Assembly (NCBI GenBank): GCA_021186555.1
Contig: JAJKFL010000012.1
Span: 3,458,894-3,522,893, forward strand
Length of the DNA stretch: 64,000 nt
Source of the DNA: Reticulitermes speratus
Lineage: Eukaryota > Arthropoda > Insecta > Blattodea > Rhinotermitidae
Direction: 5' to 3'
Positions 10,798-21,770 of the stretch are shown one piece after another. The notes beneath the pieces are model-generated. The model saw only the letters and a list, made by a program, of their open reading frames with translations, searched no databases and was not told the DNA's origin. The translations under genes and the position numbers were made by a program. Numbering within the stretch: position 1 is the first letter of the stretch; each line of letters opens with the position of its first letter.

Positions 10798-11404
10798 CTA
10801 AAGCTTTCCTAAATAGTCCTAATCCCCGCTGAAGTACTTACACTGACACAGAACACAAAAACCTGTTAAGAAGAACAATGCTAAGAACGGGACTCAAACT
10901 CTAGACCCCACTATGCTGCCACTTTAAACAACAGACTTAAATTAATGTATGAGTACTAAAACAGTGCTGAAATGTTAAAATTATGTTTCATATAAACTCC
11001 CTGCTTTCTTATTCATAGTTACCTCCGAAAATATGAAAGTGGGTAATTGTAGGGAAAAGCGGGCGATAAAACACAAGAGCCACAGGCGTGAAAATGTGAG
11101 AAGACAGAAGCCGTCGAAACAAAACAAATGATTTTTCCAGTTGAATTAGTGTGAAGCGAACCGCACAGACAACACTGCAGGCTTACTTACGATCAAAGCG
11201 TGAAAATTTGAAATTTGTTGTCACTGCCACACAGATCGTAAGGAGACACTTTCTCTTCCGTTAACAGCACTTGATTTTGTTTCAAAGACACAATAAGTCT
11301 TTTCATAGAGTATAAACGCCCCGATGCACACAGAGAGCCCAGAATGTCGTAACAAAATATGCAAAACCTTCACACCGAATGCATGAACTGAAGGACATAA
11401 AGTT
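10798..11404. other. Unassigned spacer
   Basis: Nothing recognised apart from general AT richness. Confidence 0.45.
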
Positions 11405-12006
11405 GATAAACATACAGAATGCCACTAAACTTACAGAGTGCCACTAAACGTACAGAGTACCACTAAACATACAGAGTACCACTAAACATACAGAGTGCCA
11501 CTAAACATACAGAGTGCCACTAAACATACAGGTGCCACTAAACATACAGAATGCCACTAAATATACAGGGTGCCACTAAACATACAGGTGCCACTAAACA
11601 TACAGGTGCCACTAAACATACAGAGTACCACTAAACATACAGAGTGCCACTAAACATACAGAGTGCCACTAAACATACAGGGTGCCACTAAACATACAGG
11701 GTGCCACTAAACATACAGGGTGCCACTAAACATACAGGTGCCACTAAACATACAGAGTGCCACTAAACATACAGGTGCCACTAAACATACAGGTTCCACT
11801 AAACATACAGGGTGCCACTAAACATACAGGGTGCCACTAAACATACAGAGTGCCACTAAACATACAGGGTGCCACTAAACATACAGGGGCCACTAAAAAT
11901 ACAGAGTGCCACTAAATATACAGGTGCCACTAAACATACAGGTGCCACTAAACATACAGAGTGCCACTAAACATACAAGGTGCCACTAAACATACAGGGT
12001 GCCACG
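11405..12006. repeat. 17-19 bp minisatellite, about 32 copies
   Basis: The unit is CCACTAAACATACAG followed by AGTG, GGTG, GTG or AGTA, so its length varies between 17 and 19 bases. The length variants are interspersed, consistent with slippage plus point mutation. No frame is maintained. Confidence 0.96.
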
Positions 12007-12295
12007 CACTACTGTAACCTGTGCCTACGAGCAATGTATCCCATGTCCGGAAACTAAGTGGAATGTACGACTAAATGCTTCAGGTATCTTCACGTGACAC
12101 AGCTAGGGGCCCAGTGTTGGCCCCCAAGCTTGTATCTACTGCACCTGTGTGCATCACTGTCCTGTGTCTCAGCGCAAGAAGTTGCTGTGTACAAAGCAGC
12201 TAACCAAAATACATGTCTTCGATTAGCGTCAAGTTTGTAGGCAGAACGGTCTTTCGTAGTGTCAGCCAAACTTCCTTATTACGCACTAAGCACCT

Positions 12296-12541
12296 GACAT
12301 AGCTCAGTTGGTGTAGTGATTACGCTACGGTCTGAATCCCGGCAAGAACAAGTGATTTATCTCTTCTCCAAAACGTCAAGATCAGCTCCGTGGTCCACCC
12401 CGCCCCCTGTTCAGTGTATACCGGGGCGCTTGCTCTGACGATGAAGTGACCAGGGCGTAAACCTCACCGCTCACCTCAATCTAGTGATGGATTTTTAAGA
12501 ATAAGTGGAGCTATGCCTCTACTCCCCTGTATACCTTCCAA
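12296..12541 (+). mobile_element. SINE family A copy with a shortened head
   Basis: GACATAGCTCAGTTGGTGTA (A box) is present. The sequence then jumps early to TGAATCCCGG, so the B box is damaged by a short deletion. The body CCAAAACGTCAAGATC and 3' block GTGGAGCTATGCCTCTACTC follow. Confidence 0.75.
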
Positions 12542-13384
12542 TATCTGTACCTCCTATCCATACCTAGGTCTTGAAAGTGGTGTCGTTTTTTAAAGATTTC
12601 TGACCAAAACTTTGTAGGCATCTGTTCCTTTATATGCATGTTATACGACCTGCCCATCCCATAGTCCTCGATTTTAGCATCCCCATAACATTTCGTGATG
12701 AATGCAAATTATGAAGCGCTTCATTACGTAGTTTTCTCCAGTCGCAGTCTGCTGAATTTTTAAAATACTGAATTACTTCGGTAAATTCCGTGTCTCAACG
12801 GATTACTACCAATTACATCGCACACACGGTGTCTGGCACATTCTGGTGTGAGCGAGCAACTGAACAACATAGACCGCTCCGTCACCTAGCAACAGGCTGC
12901 CGCCTGCTCTAACACGGGGATTACAGGCACTCCGGCGTGCCCAAGACTTCATTGTTTTTACAGCAGACACTACTGCCATCTACACTGCCCGAAACTTGAA
13001 CTCGCCCTGTGTTACCGGCGGATGGGGGGGGGGGGGGTGGTGCAAGAAACAGCACTACAGATATCGACCACCTCTTCTCCGTTTATTTCGAGACTCAATG
13101 TCAGTTCCGCCTTGTTTTGCTCCAAAGCACCCTTCACTGACTAAACATAAGAGACGCCATGTGTCTGTCTGTCCAGCTACCTGTATTTGATCGACACTTT
13201 AGCCTATTCATATTTCGATGCACTCTCTTTTCAAACATCGCTCCAACCATTCACGGAAGAACGGCCACGCCAGATCGGAGCAGAAATCCAGCTTCCAACA
13301 CCTTCACTCCCTCCATACTTAGGGACAGGCGTGACGCTGATCCACATTGCAAGGTGGGTCATCCGATAGCAATTTGTCCACTAT
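12542..13384. other. Unassigned DNA with a G14 run
   Basis: No element recognised. It contains an X-box-like site at 12881-12893 and a run of 14 G at about 13024-13037. At 13053-13065 there is an isolated CACTACAGATATC, the same 13 bases that occur in the 59-bp satellite. The 60-75 codon open frames here have no coding character. Confidence 0.45.
12881..12893 (+). promoter_or_regulatory. RFX X-box-like site (1-nt spacer)
   Basis: GTCACC, T, AGCAAC fits the X-box consensus GTNRCC-(0-3 N)-RGYAAC bound by RFX factors. There is no adjacent gene to regulate, so it may be chance. Confidence 0.25.
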
Positions 13385-13706
13385 AGCCGCCATCAAGGAC
13401 ACGCGGTGGCGCAGTTGGTTGAGGCACTGCGCTACAAGCAGGAAGGTCGCGGGTTTGATTCCCGATGGTGTCATTGGAATTTTTCATTGACATAATCCTT
13501 CCGGTCGCACTATGGCCCTGGGATCGACTCAGCCTCTAACATAAATGAGTACCAGGAATATTTCCTGGGGGTAAAGGCGGCCGGTGCGTAGGGCTGACAA
13601 CCTTACCACCTTCATGTGCCGATTGTCTAGAAATCTGGGAGCCTCAACTTAAGGTCCTGTCCATGCCTGTAATTGGACTGCTTTACCTCTTTACAGCCGC
13701 CATCAA
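13385..13706 (+). mobile_element. SINE family C, intact, with 12-bp target duplication
   Basis: The element (13397-13694) starts with GCGGTGGCGCAGTTGGTTGA (A box) and has GCGGGTTTGATTCCCG (B box). The body words are TTGGAATTTTTCATTGA, AATCCTTCCGG, GACTCAGCCTCTAAC, AAAGGCGGCCGGTG and CCTTACCACCTTCATGTG, and the tail is CTGCTTTACC. It is flanked by a perfect direct repeat AGCCGCCATCAA at 13385-13396 and 13695-13706, the target duplication made by LINE-driven insertion. This is the cleanest SINE insertion in the window. Confidence 0.9.
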
Positions 13707-14008
13707 ACACGCAAGTCTTGTACCTGTTTTGCACTGCTTGCAGTTTTAAATCCCTGTCTTTAATTTCATTCCGTAATACCTTTCCCTTTTTGTTTTAACT
13801 TCTTCTATTACTTTACCTTTCTCTCCTTATACTGCTTATTAACGAGCATTTTCCTGTACATTTGTCCTATCTTTACGTTTATCTTTCTATCCCCTCCAAA
13901 TCTTTGCGTTTTTCATTTTCCTCTTCTTTTCTCTCTCACTTTTTCCTGTCTATTTTAAGGTTACCTAACAGGCGCTGTAAAAATAGTCTGCAGCGCATTC
14001 CGACAGAC
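13707..14008. other. Pyrimidine-rich spacer
   Basis: Strong T/C bias on the plus strand between about 13770 and 13960. No gene or element recognised. Confidence 0.5.
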
Positions 14009-15432
14009 ATGCAACAACACTAGCAATACTGACACGACACATCACCTTCATACAACAACACTAGCAATACTGACACGACACATCACCTTCATACAACAAC
14101 ACTAGCAGTACTGACACGACACATCACCTCATCAACACAACACTAAGCACAATACTGACATGACACATCACCTTCATACAACAACACTAGCAATACTGAC
14201 ACGACACATCACCTTCATACAACAACACTAGCAATACTGACACGACACATCACCTTCATACAACAACCTAGCAATACTGACAGACACATCACCTTCATAC
14301 AACAACACTAGCAATACTGACAGACACATCACCTTCATACAACAACACTAGCAATACTGACACGACACATCACCTTCATACAACAACACTAGCAATACTG
14401 ACACGACACATCACCTTCATACAACAACACTAGCAATACTGAACGACACATCACCTTCATACAACAACACTAGCAATACTGACACGACACATCACCTTCA
14501 TACAACAACACTAGCAATACTGACACGACACATCACCTTCATACAACAACACTAGCAATACTGACACGACACATCACCTTCATACAACAACACTAGCAAT
14601 ACTGACACGACACATCACCTTCATACAACAACCTAGCAATACTGACACGACACATCACCTTCATACAACAACACTAGCAATACTGACACGACACATCACC
14701 TTCATACAACAACACTAGCAATACTGACACGACACATCACCTTCATACAACAACACTAGCAATACTGACACGACACATCACCTTCATACAACAACACTAG
14801 CAAAAATGACACGACACATCACCTTCATACAACAACACTAGCAATACTGACACGACACATCACCTTCATACAACAACACTAGCAATACTGACACGACACA
14901 TCACCTTCATACAACAACACTAGCAATACTGACACGACACATCACCTTCATACAACAACACTAGCAATACTGACACGACACATCACTTCATCACAACCTA
15001 GCAATACTGACACGACACATCACCTTCATAACACACTAGCAATACTGACACGACACATCACCTTCATACAACAACACTAGCAATACTGACACGACACATC
15101 ACCTTCATACAAACCTAGCAATACTGACACGACACATCACCTTCATACAACAACACTAGCAATACTGACACGACACATCACCTTCATACAACAACACTAG
15201 CATACTGACAGACACATCACCTTCATACAACAACACTAGCAATAATGACACGACACATCACCTTCATACAACAACACTAGCAATACTGACACGACACATC
15301 ACCTTCATACAACAACACTAGCAATACTGACACGACACATCACCTTCATACAACAACACTAGCAATACTGACACGACACATCACCTTCATACACAACACT
15401 AGCAATACTGACACACGACAACATCACCTTCA
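14009..15432. repeat. 41-bp minisatellite, about 35 copies
   Basis: The unit contains CTAGCAATACTGACACGACA, CATCACCTTCATAC and AACAACA, with period 41 (CATACAACAACA at 14049, then 14090). Scattered one- to three-base deletions occur, as at 14130-14150 and 14980-15030. These look like uncorrected read errors as much as biological variants. Confidence 0.96.
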
Positions 15433-16236
15433 GTGACGCAACTTTCATACCGAGTGTCCAAAAGCTGCATAACATAATATCACGTTAAGTTAATTCTGTG
15501 GTAATTTTCCAGGTTTGTGTTCCGGAAGCACGGTATTCGAATCTCGGCTACACTGCCTGTTATCTTCACTGACAGTGTTCGAGGCTCATCAGTATTGCCA
15601 GGCACACGTCTGCACAGTAAGGAGTGACAGTCCACGGCAGCCTTAAAAATACTTATCCACCCACAGTTTACAATTATATGTCCCTACATATATCTTGTGT
15701 AGTTGAATAACCGTTATTAAACAACATCAGAATAAATCTCATGGCGGTTTCAAATGTGTCAGTGCTTTAGGCACACAGAGACATCCTCCCTGCAGAACAC
15801 AAATCTACAACTGCCCACAACAAATGAGGGAAACAATCCCGAAAGCAGACTTTACCCTACATTCGTTATTACCCAGACTACCTTAACAGAGCTAATTATA
15901 CCCCCCACCACAGATGTCAGACACATCGAGATTCTTCGATAAAAGAGAACTCAATTCCAAGAAGAGCGGAATGCGTGTAATTGTGCACCATGGCCTACTT
16001 CGTTTCAACGTTTCACGCCTTCTCTGTTGCAGTCAGCTACCGGAGCGGAAAATAGCTACAGAGTTCGATACAGTTGCTCATGTATCACTGAACACACCTG
16101 AACTATAGCCACATGGAGAAGAAAGGGAGAGAACTGACTGAGGAAAAAAAAAGAGCTGTATATATAGCGCAAGGAACAAAATTAGAACAAAATAGGAAAG
16201 AATGTGCACATACGCTAACACAGCCTACTGAAAGGG
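15433..16236. other. Unassigned spacer
   Basis: No repeat or coding signal recognised. Short open frames lack protein-like character. Confidence 0.45.
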
Positions 16237-16306
16237 GAGGGGGTGCATGTGTCCCAAGAGGGTGCATGTGTCCCAAGAGGGTGCATGTGTCCCAAGAGGG
16301 TGCATG
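16237..16306. repeat. 19-bp minisatellite, about 3.5 copies
   Basis: AGGGTGCATGTGTCCCAAG repeats in tandem without mismatch. It is very young or recently homogenised. Confidence 0.9.
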
Positions 16307-16798
16307 AAGTTTCGTCAAGAGGCATACGAGGCACATTTCATGCACTGTCAAACACAAGTGAAAAGTGGCTATGACTTAGTCTTCACAAACTGCTCACTGC
16401 CTTGGGTCAACAGAGTAGTGTCAAATGTATATGTCCCTGTACCTTCCGCGCTTATAATACACGACGAAACAAATTTTGGTAACACTTAAGTCACTACTGA
16501 AACGGGCTGCGTAAATTTTCACTCCGAGACCAAGCGGTAAGGCACAGCTGTCCCTAATGATAATTAAGTACCGCGCTGTAAAGAAGTACGTGGAAATGCA
16601 GGTAGCACACAGCTCGATGCACTCTTAACCCCGGCACTATTGCGTAGCCTAGTCACGGGAGAATGGGGCACGTCAAGTCAAAACGGCACACAAGTACCAA
16701 GAATAGGCCTACATAAGCCTACACACACAAACACACTACCAAACACCGGTTTCCAATCTGTCGTAGCTGACGTTTTGGTAAAGTTAAGTAAAGGCTGC
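16307..16798. other. Unassigned spacer
   Basis: No element recognised before the SINE B head that follows. Confidence 0.45.
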
Positions 16799-16880
16799 CG
16801 ATCCCAGTGGCCGTGCGGTCTAAGGCGTGGGTCTTCGGCCGCTCGCTTGCTGGGATCGTGGGTTCGAATCCCACCGGGGG
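16799..16880 (+). mobile_element. SINE family B head, separated from its body
   Basis: TCCCAGTGGCCGTGCGGTCT and AAGGCG form a leucine- or serine-tRNA-like A box region, and GTGGGTTCGAATCCCACCGG is the B box. The body expected next appears only at 18154, because a 142-bp tandem array occupies the junction. Confidence 0.88.
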
Positions 16881-18153
16881 CATGGATGTTTGTGTTGTGT
16901 TTGTTGTAAGGACGGTAGCGTGGAACGTAAAGTGACATGAAGGACAAAAAGGACTTCAACAGTACAAATGGATCAAAGGGGAAAACCCAGGAATTAATAC
17001 AAAAAAAAAATCCCTTCTAGGGCATGGATGTTTGTGTTGTGTTAGATGTATGGACGATAGCATGGAACGTAAGGTGACATGCAGGACAAAAAGGACTTCA
17101 ACAGTACAAATGGATCAAAGGGGAAAACCCAGGAATTAATACAAAAAAAAAATCCCTTCTAGGGCATGGATGTTTGTGTTGTGTTAGATGTATGGACGAT
17201 AGCATGGAACGTAAGGTGACATGCAGGACAAAAAGGACTTCAACAGGACAAATGGATCAAAGGGGAAAACCCAGGAATTAATACAAAAAAAAAATCCCTT
17301 CTAGGGCATGGATGTTTGTGTTGTGTTAGATGTATGGACGATAGCATGGAACGTAAGGTGACATGCAGGACAAAAAGGACTTCAACAGGACAAATGGATC
17401 AAAGGGGAAAACCCAGGAATTAATACAAAAAAAAAATCCCTTCTAGGGCATGGATGTTTGTGTTGTGTTAGATGTATGGACGATAGCATGGAACGTAAGG
17501 TGACATGCAGGACAAAAAGGACTTCAACAGGACAAATGGATCAAAGGGGAAAACCCAGGAATTAATAAAAAAAAAAAATCCCTTCTAGGGCATGGATGTT
17601 TGTGTTGTGTTAGATGTATGGACGATAGCATGGAACGTAAGGTGACATGCAGGACAAAAAGGACTTCAACAGGACAAATGGATCAAAGGGGAAAACCCAG
17701 GAATTAATAAAAAAAAAAATCCCTTCTAGGGCATGGATGTTTGTGTTGTGTTAGATGTATGGACGATAGCATGGAACGTAAGGTGACATGCAGGACAAAA
17801 AGGACTTCAACAGGACAAATGGATCAAAGGGGAAAACCCAGGAATTAATAAAAAAAAAAATCCCTTCTAGGGCATGGATGTTTGTGTTGTGTTAGATGTA
17901 TGGACGATAGCATGGAACGTAAGGTGACATGCAGGACAAAAAGGACTTCAACAGTACAAATGGATCAAAGGGGAAAACCCAGGAATTAATACAAAAAAAA
18001 ATCCCTTCTAGGGCATGGATGTTTGTGTTGTGTTAGATGTATGGACGATAGCATGGAACGTAAAGTGACATGCAGGACAAAAAGGACTTCAACAGTACAA
18101 ATGGATCAAAGGGAGAAACCCAGGAATTAATAATAAAAAAAAATCCCGCCTAG
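16879..18153. repeat. 142-bp tandem array inside a SINE B, nine units
   Basis: Units start with GGCATGGATGTTTGTGTTGT at 16879, 17021, 17163, 17305, 17447, 17589, 17730, 17871 and 18012, so the spacing is 141-142 bp. Each ends in an A-run of variable length followed by ATCCCTTCTAGG. The first bases of the unit are the SINE B body start (GGCATGGATGTCTGT) and its last bases mimic the SINE B-box end (ATCCCGCCTAGGG). The array therefore grew at the SINE head/body junction. The A-run length is the main difference between units. Confidence 0.95.
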
Positions 18154-18325
18154 GGCATGGATGTCTGTCTCTTGTGAGTGTTGTGTGTTGTCAGGTAGAG
18201 GTCTCTGCGACGGGCTGGTCACTCGTCCAGAGGAGTCCTACCAAGTGTGCTGTGTGTGTGAGTGTGTGATCGTGAAGTCTCGAAAAATGAGGAGGCCTAG
18301 GCCCCCTAGGGGCTGTTGAGCCATT
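18154..18325 (+). mobile_element. SINE family B body downstream of the array
   Basis: Resumes with GGCATGGATGTCTGTCTCTT, then GACGGGCTGGTCACTCG, AGAGGAGTCCTACC, CTCGAAAAATGAGG and GGCCTAGGCCCCCTAGGGGC, ending near GAGCCATTGAAAA. This is the standard 3' body found in the other family B copies. Confidence 0.88.
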
Positions 18326-19442
18326 GAAAAGAAACGTAAAGGCTTCTGTTAATACATTTTCATGGAAATGCAAATCTTCTTTCGCTGAAGACAGACTAAT
18401 TACTTTAAACATAAAAAATGACAGTAAAAATTGCAATTATTAAACACAAAAATAAATTAATTCCATAACGATGGAACATTTCTAAGCGAGGTACCTCGTC
18501 AGTAGCATTACACAAGGTTAGTATCAACTAATGTTGCACTATTTGTAGACAGTACCGTCGTTATAACACATAAAATTCAAATTACCTCACTTCTATAGGA
18601 CGCGTGTACAGAGTTCCATCACAGGACAAGTATACGAACAGATATCCGTTCATTGGGAATAGTCTGTCATTTGACACCGTTAATCTTGCACGTCACTTAA
18701 GTTGTAAAAACCGCAGCTATTCACAAGACGTAAACGTGGCGCGTGTAACAATACAGACCAGTACAGCTGCTGTCCGCTCCACTCCTCTTTGCTGTTCTCT
18801 CGCAGGGCAGGCCCCAACAGTCACTATGACTGAAAGCGAGCCACTGATTACTGATTTATGTATTACTGGGGCACTGAACCTTGCAATGCGGAGCAATTGG
18901 CCGTTTGCAGGCGTAATTACACAGCTACAGATAGAGTCCAGTTCGCCGTCAGGTAGAGCGCTGGTACAGACTGTTACCACCTCCCTGAGTAAACGTAGCA
19001 CAGTCTTAATATTTAACTCTTTACATCACAGTGGTAAATATATGTACCAACTACTGTAAAAGTAAAAGTCTCCGCATTGCGCTCACGAAATGTAAGTACG
19101 TGTTTGATACCATTCTCGTATGAAATACAATTAAATGCATTAAGTATATTAAGAACAATGATAGTGTATTCGCTTTATAAAATTAAGTCCGTAAGGCCAG
19201 CATCGCAACTTTGTCTGAACAAGACAGGCAACGTACGTATAACGTGCATTGCCTGTCTTGTATTTTTCCACAATATCTCATAAACGGCACGATATTCGGG
19301 AAAAAATTATTGAACATAAAATGTGTGTTTTGATTTTCTCTATAACGTTTGCCTGAAACATTTCTCATTCTATGATGACTTCAGCGAGATATTATCATAA
19401 ATATACACAGGTATTCATGTAAAGTACCGTTATTCTTGTCAT
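18326..19442. other. Unassigned DNA with a G-element fragment and a hairpin
   Basis: The open frame at 18604-19059 has no recognisable domain. A short G-like fragment (CAGTGGTAAATATATGTACC) lies near 19029-19048. A 12-bp stem hairpin occurs at 19220-19260 (CAAGACAGGCAA to TTGCCTGTCTTG, 17-nt loop), too small to call a microRNA precursor. Confidence 0.4.
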
Positions 19443-19517
19443 ATTGTAATGAAATATGTTATGCAGACAAATGTACACAGTATATGTTATTTAACACAAT
19501 TTTATTAAATGCTGCCC

Positions 19518-19552
19518 AACATGTTTCTAGCCTATATAAGGCTCATCTTCAG
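19518..19552 (-). ncRNA. Hammerhead-like motif, left arm
   Basis: Minus strand: flank GCCC, CTGAAGA, T, GAGCC, 7-nt loop, GGCTA, GAAAC, ATGT, T, flank GGGC. Stem I has four pairs. Stem II has four pairs (AGCC/GGCT) with a G-A mismatch at its base. Confidence 0.5.
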
Positions 19553-19795
19553 GGGCTCTTTTGTTGAAATTACAACAGCTATATTATTGGTATATAAAAT
19601 TCTTAAAAAGCCGTTAGATGTATTTGGTTATTGGTATCTGAAAACAATATTAAAACGTCTCTAAGTTAGCTTAAATATTTTAACTTAGGTACGTTTTAAT
19701 ATTGTTTTCAGACATCAATAACCAAATACATCTAACGGCTTTTTAAGAATTTTATATACCAATAATATAGCTGTTGTAATTTCAACAAAAGAGCC

Positions 19796-19830
19796 CTGAA
19801 GATGAGCCTTATATAGGCCAGAAACATGTT
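19796..19830 (+). ncRNA. Hammerhead-like motif, right arm (decayed stem II)
   Basis: CTGAAGA, T, GAGCC, 7-nt loop, GGCCA, GAAAC, ATGT, T, then GGGC. Stem II is reduced to three pairs by one substitution relative to the left arm. Confidence 0.4.
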
Positions 19831-19925
19831 GGGCAACATTTAATAAATTGTGTTAAAAAACATATACTGTGTACATTTGTCTGCATAACATATATATAAT
19901 AAATGTACGTAAAATTGTAATGAAA

Positions 19926-20929
19926 CTTGAATTTTCTCGACAGACTTTCGAAAAATACTCAAATATCAAATTTCATAAAAATCCGTCCAGTGGCAGCCGA
20001 GTTGTTTCATGCGGACGGACGGACATGACGAAGATAATAGTCGCTTTTCGCAATTTTTTTTGCGAACGCGCCTAGAAACTGCTAACATTTTCAGTACATT
20101 TTGTTGAAATGCTTATTTTCGAAGCACCTTTTACGGGCTCTTTAAATAATGTGTAGGGCTTTCTCCCTTTGATGACGTCGCCTTTATTCTGAACTGCGTA
20201 GTAGTTATGCAGCATAGACAGAAAGTTTCAGGTAAAATTAACACGTTAATCAGATTACCATACAGCGCTCCACATGGCAGAAAAACAAAACTCACATAAT
20301 AAAATATGAAAACAGGCACAAAATTGCACCGAAACTACATACAGTGCTTAAAATAATAACAGCCTTTCAAAGCTGCCTACCTCAAAACCCAGTCGAAAAG
20401 CTTCGGAAACTTCCAAATAAACTACCACCGACATAAGAGGGCATAAAAAGCTCTTCAGGAAGATAGAAAATTTTGATTGAAATGACATTATTAAACAGAG
20501 AAAGCGCGTTGAAAAGACACGAGAGGAGAGCACCAAGAACAGAGATAAAAATAACAAACACTGGTAACAATGTAGATCACACGACGTCATAACTTAGAAT
20601 AAAAGGAAGTAATACTCCACAGAGTCTGACGAAAGCGTGCATTAGCCTGGCAGAACAGTGATTGATACCGGCCTTCGGGTCACCATAGCAACAGGGGAAT
20701 CCCCTCACCAGGCGAATAACACTGTTAATTGCCCCAGGAACATTGTTACTGCGGAGTTATTTGGTTAGTCAATAATTATACCGTGGCCACGGAAAGAATT
20801 CACGTCGCTGGTGGGGACGACGACGCTCGAAGCTTCCCACCTTCCGCCCGTTTCTAACGGAAGTCATCGCGTAGTTATCACTAACACTGACGCTAACAGA
20901 ATGGCTAGACTTCTGCAGCGACATGTAGG
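19926..20929. other. Unassigned spacer
   Basis: Several 60-80 codon frames on the minus strand lack protein-like character. It contains an X-box site (20679-20692). Confidence 0.45.
20679..20692 (+). promoter_or_regulatory. RFX X-box-like site (consensus)
   Basis: GTCACC, AT, AGCAAC matches the RFX consensus at every defined position with a 2-nt spacer. In animals such sites mark promoters of ciliary genes. No first exon is evident nearby. Confidence 0.3.
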
Positions 20930-21180
20930 CGAGCGGGCTGGAGGACCAGACGGGTTGGTACAGCGGTAATGCTACAGACAATTATTCGGAAGACGCCTGG
21001 TCCGAATTTCGACAGTGTAATGAGAAGATATGACTGAGGTTTTTTGTCGTTTTCCACACTCCCTCTAGGCAAATACTAGAATAGTACTTCGATTAGGCCA
21101 CGACCGCTTCCTTCCCGATCCTCCCAAATTCATCATTCATCATTCACCACTTGACGCTACCCATCCACATGCTCCGAGCT
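20930..21180 (+). mobile_element. SINE family D copy
   Basis: GACGGGTTGGTACAGCGGTA with GCCTGGTCCGAATTTCG resembles a tRNA-type head. The body has TTTTTTGTCGTTTTCC, CTCCCTCTAGGCAAATAC and TTAGGCCACGACCGCTTCCT. Shared body words define the family at 38725, 48330 and 49370. Confidence 0.6.
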
Positions 21181-21770
21181 CCGCGCGTAGGCTTCAAGAA
21201 AACTTTAAACCTTTTTTGTGGTTAAAATACGTGTATTAAGAGCGTTGAAAAGAGCAGTGTTGATCCTAACGACAGCAGAACACAATAACTGTCTGTTACG
21301 TAAACTAAACAGTTCGAATAACAGCAAACGTTTGACTGGAATACTGAAATCTTACAAGTTTCATTTAATTTGCAAAATGCGGCGAGTGAACGGGTTTCAG
21401 TCTTCATTTGTCGAACAGAACAATCGCACAGCACGCTTCATTTGTTCGCAACAACACACAGGCTTGCCACATCAACCACCATAATTTCCCGCAAACATCA
21501 AGCGGTTTCAAACAAATACAAATCAGATATAGTTCAGTTCTTTTATCGTATTACAATGTAGGCATGTTTTCAATTTGGCGCATCTGTTGCAAATCCAACC
21601 AATTAAATACAATTGTTTGTAGGTTATATGTGCAACTTTGTCTGTTTTTATGAAATGTAGTGGGCGATCACGAGAATAACTGAATGCACACACACACATG
21701 TAAATAACAACAATGACCCAGTTTCAAACTGATAAAGGTAAATAAACCAGTCTGCGAACAGTTCTACATC
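21181..21770. other. Unassigned spacer
   Basis: No element recognised. Overlapping 60-90 codon frames lack coding character. Confidence 0.45.

Larger units (their letters stand above)
19443..19925. mobile_element. Long foldback element with tail and 12-bp direct repeat
   Basis: Two arms of about 200 bases (from 19454 and back to 19893) are near-perfect complements around a very short centre at about 19665-19690. The right side has an extra 20-nt tail (19894-19913, containing AATGTACG). ATTGTAATGAAA flanks the unit at 19443-19454 and 19914-19925. Outer arm sequences (GACAAATGTACAC, TTATTTAACA) match the element at 10.2 kb, so both belong to one family. Each arm carries a hammerhead-like motif. 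No ORF is present. Confidence 0.78.

Noticed and set aside
19220-19260. microRNA precursor
   Set aside because: The stem is only about 12 bp, much shorter than a precursor hairpin.
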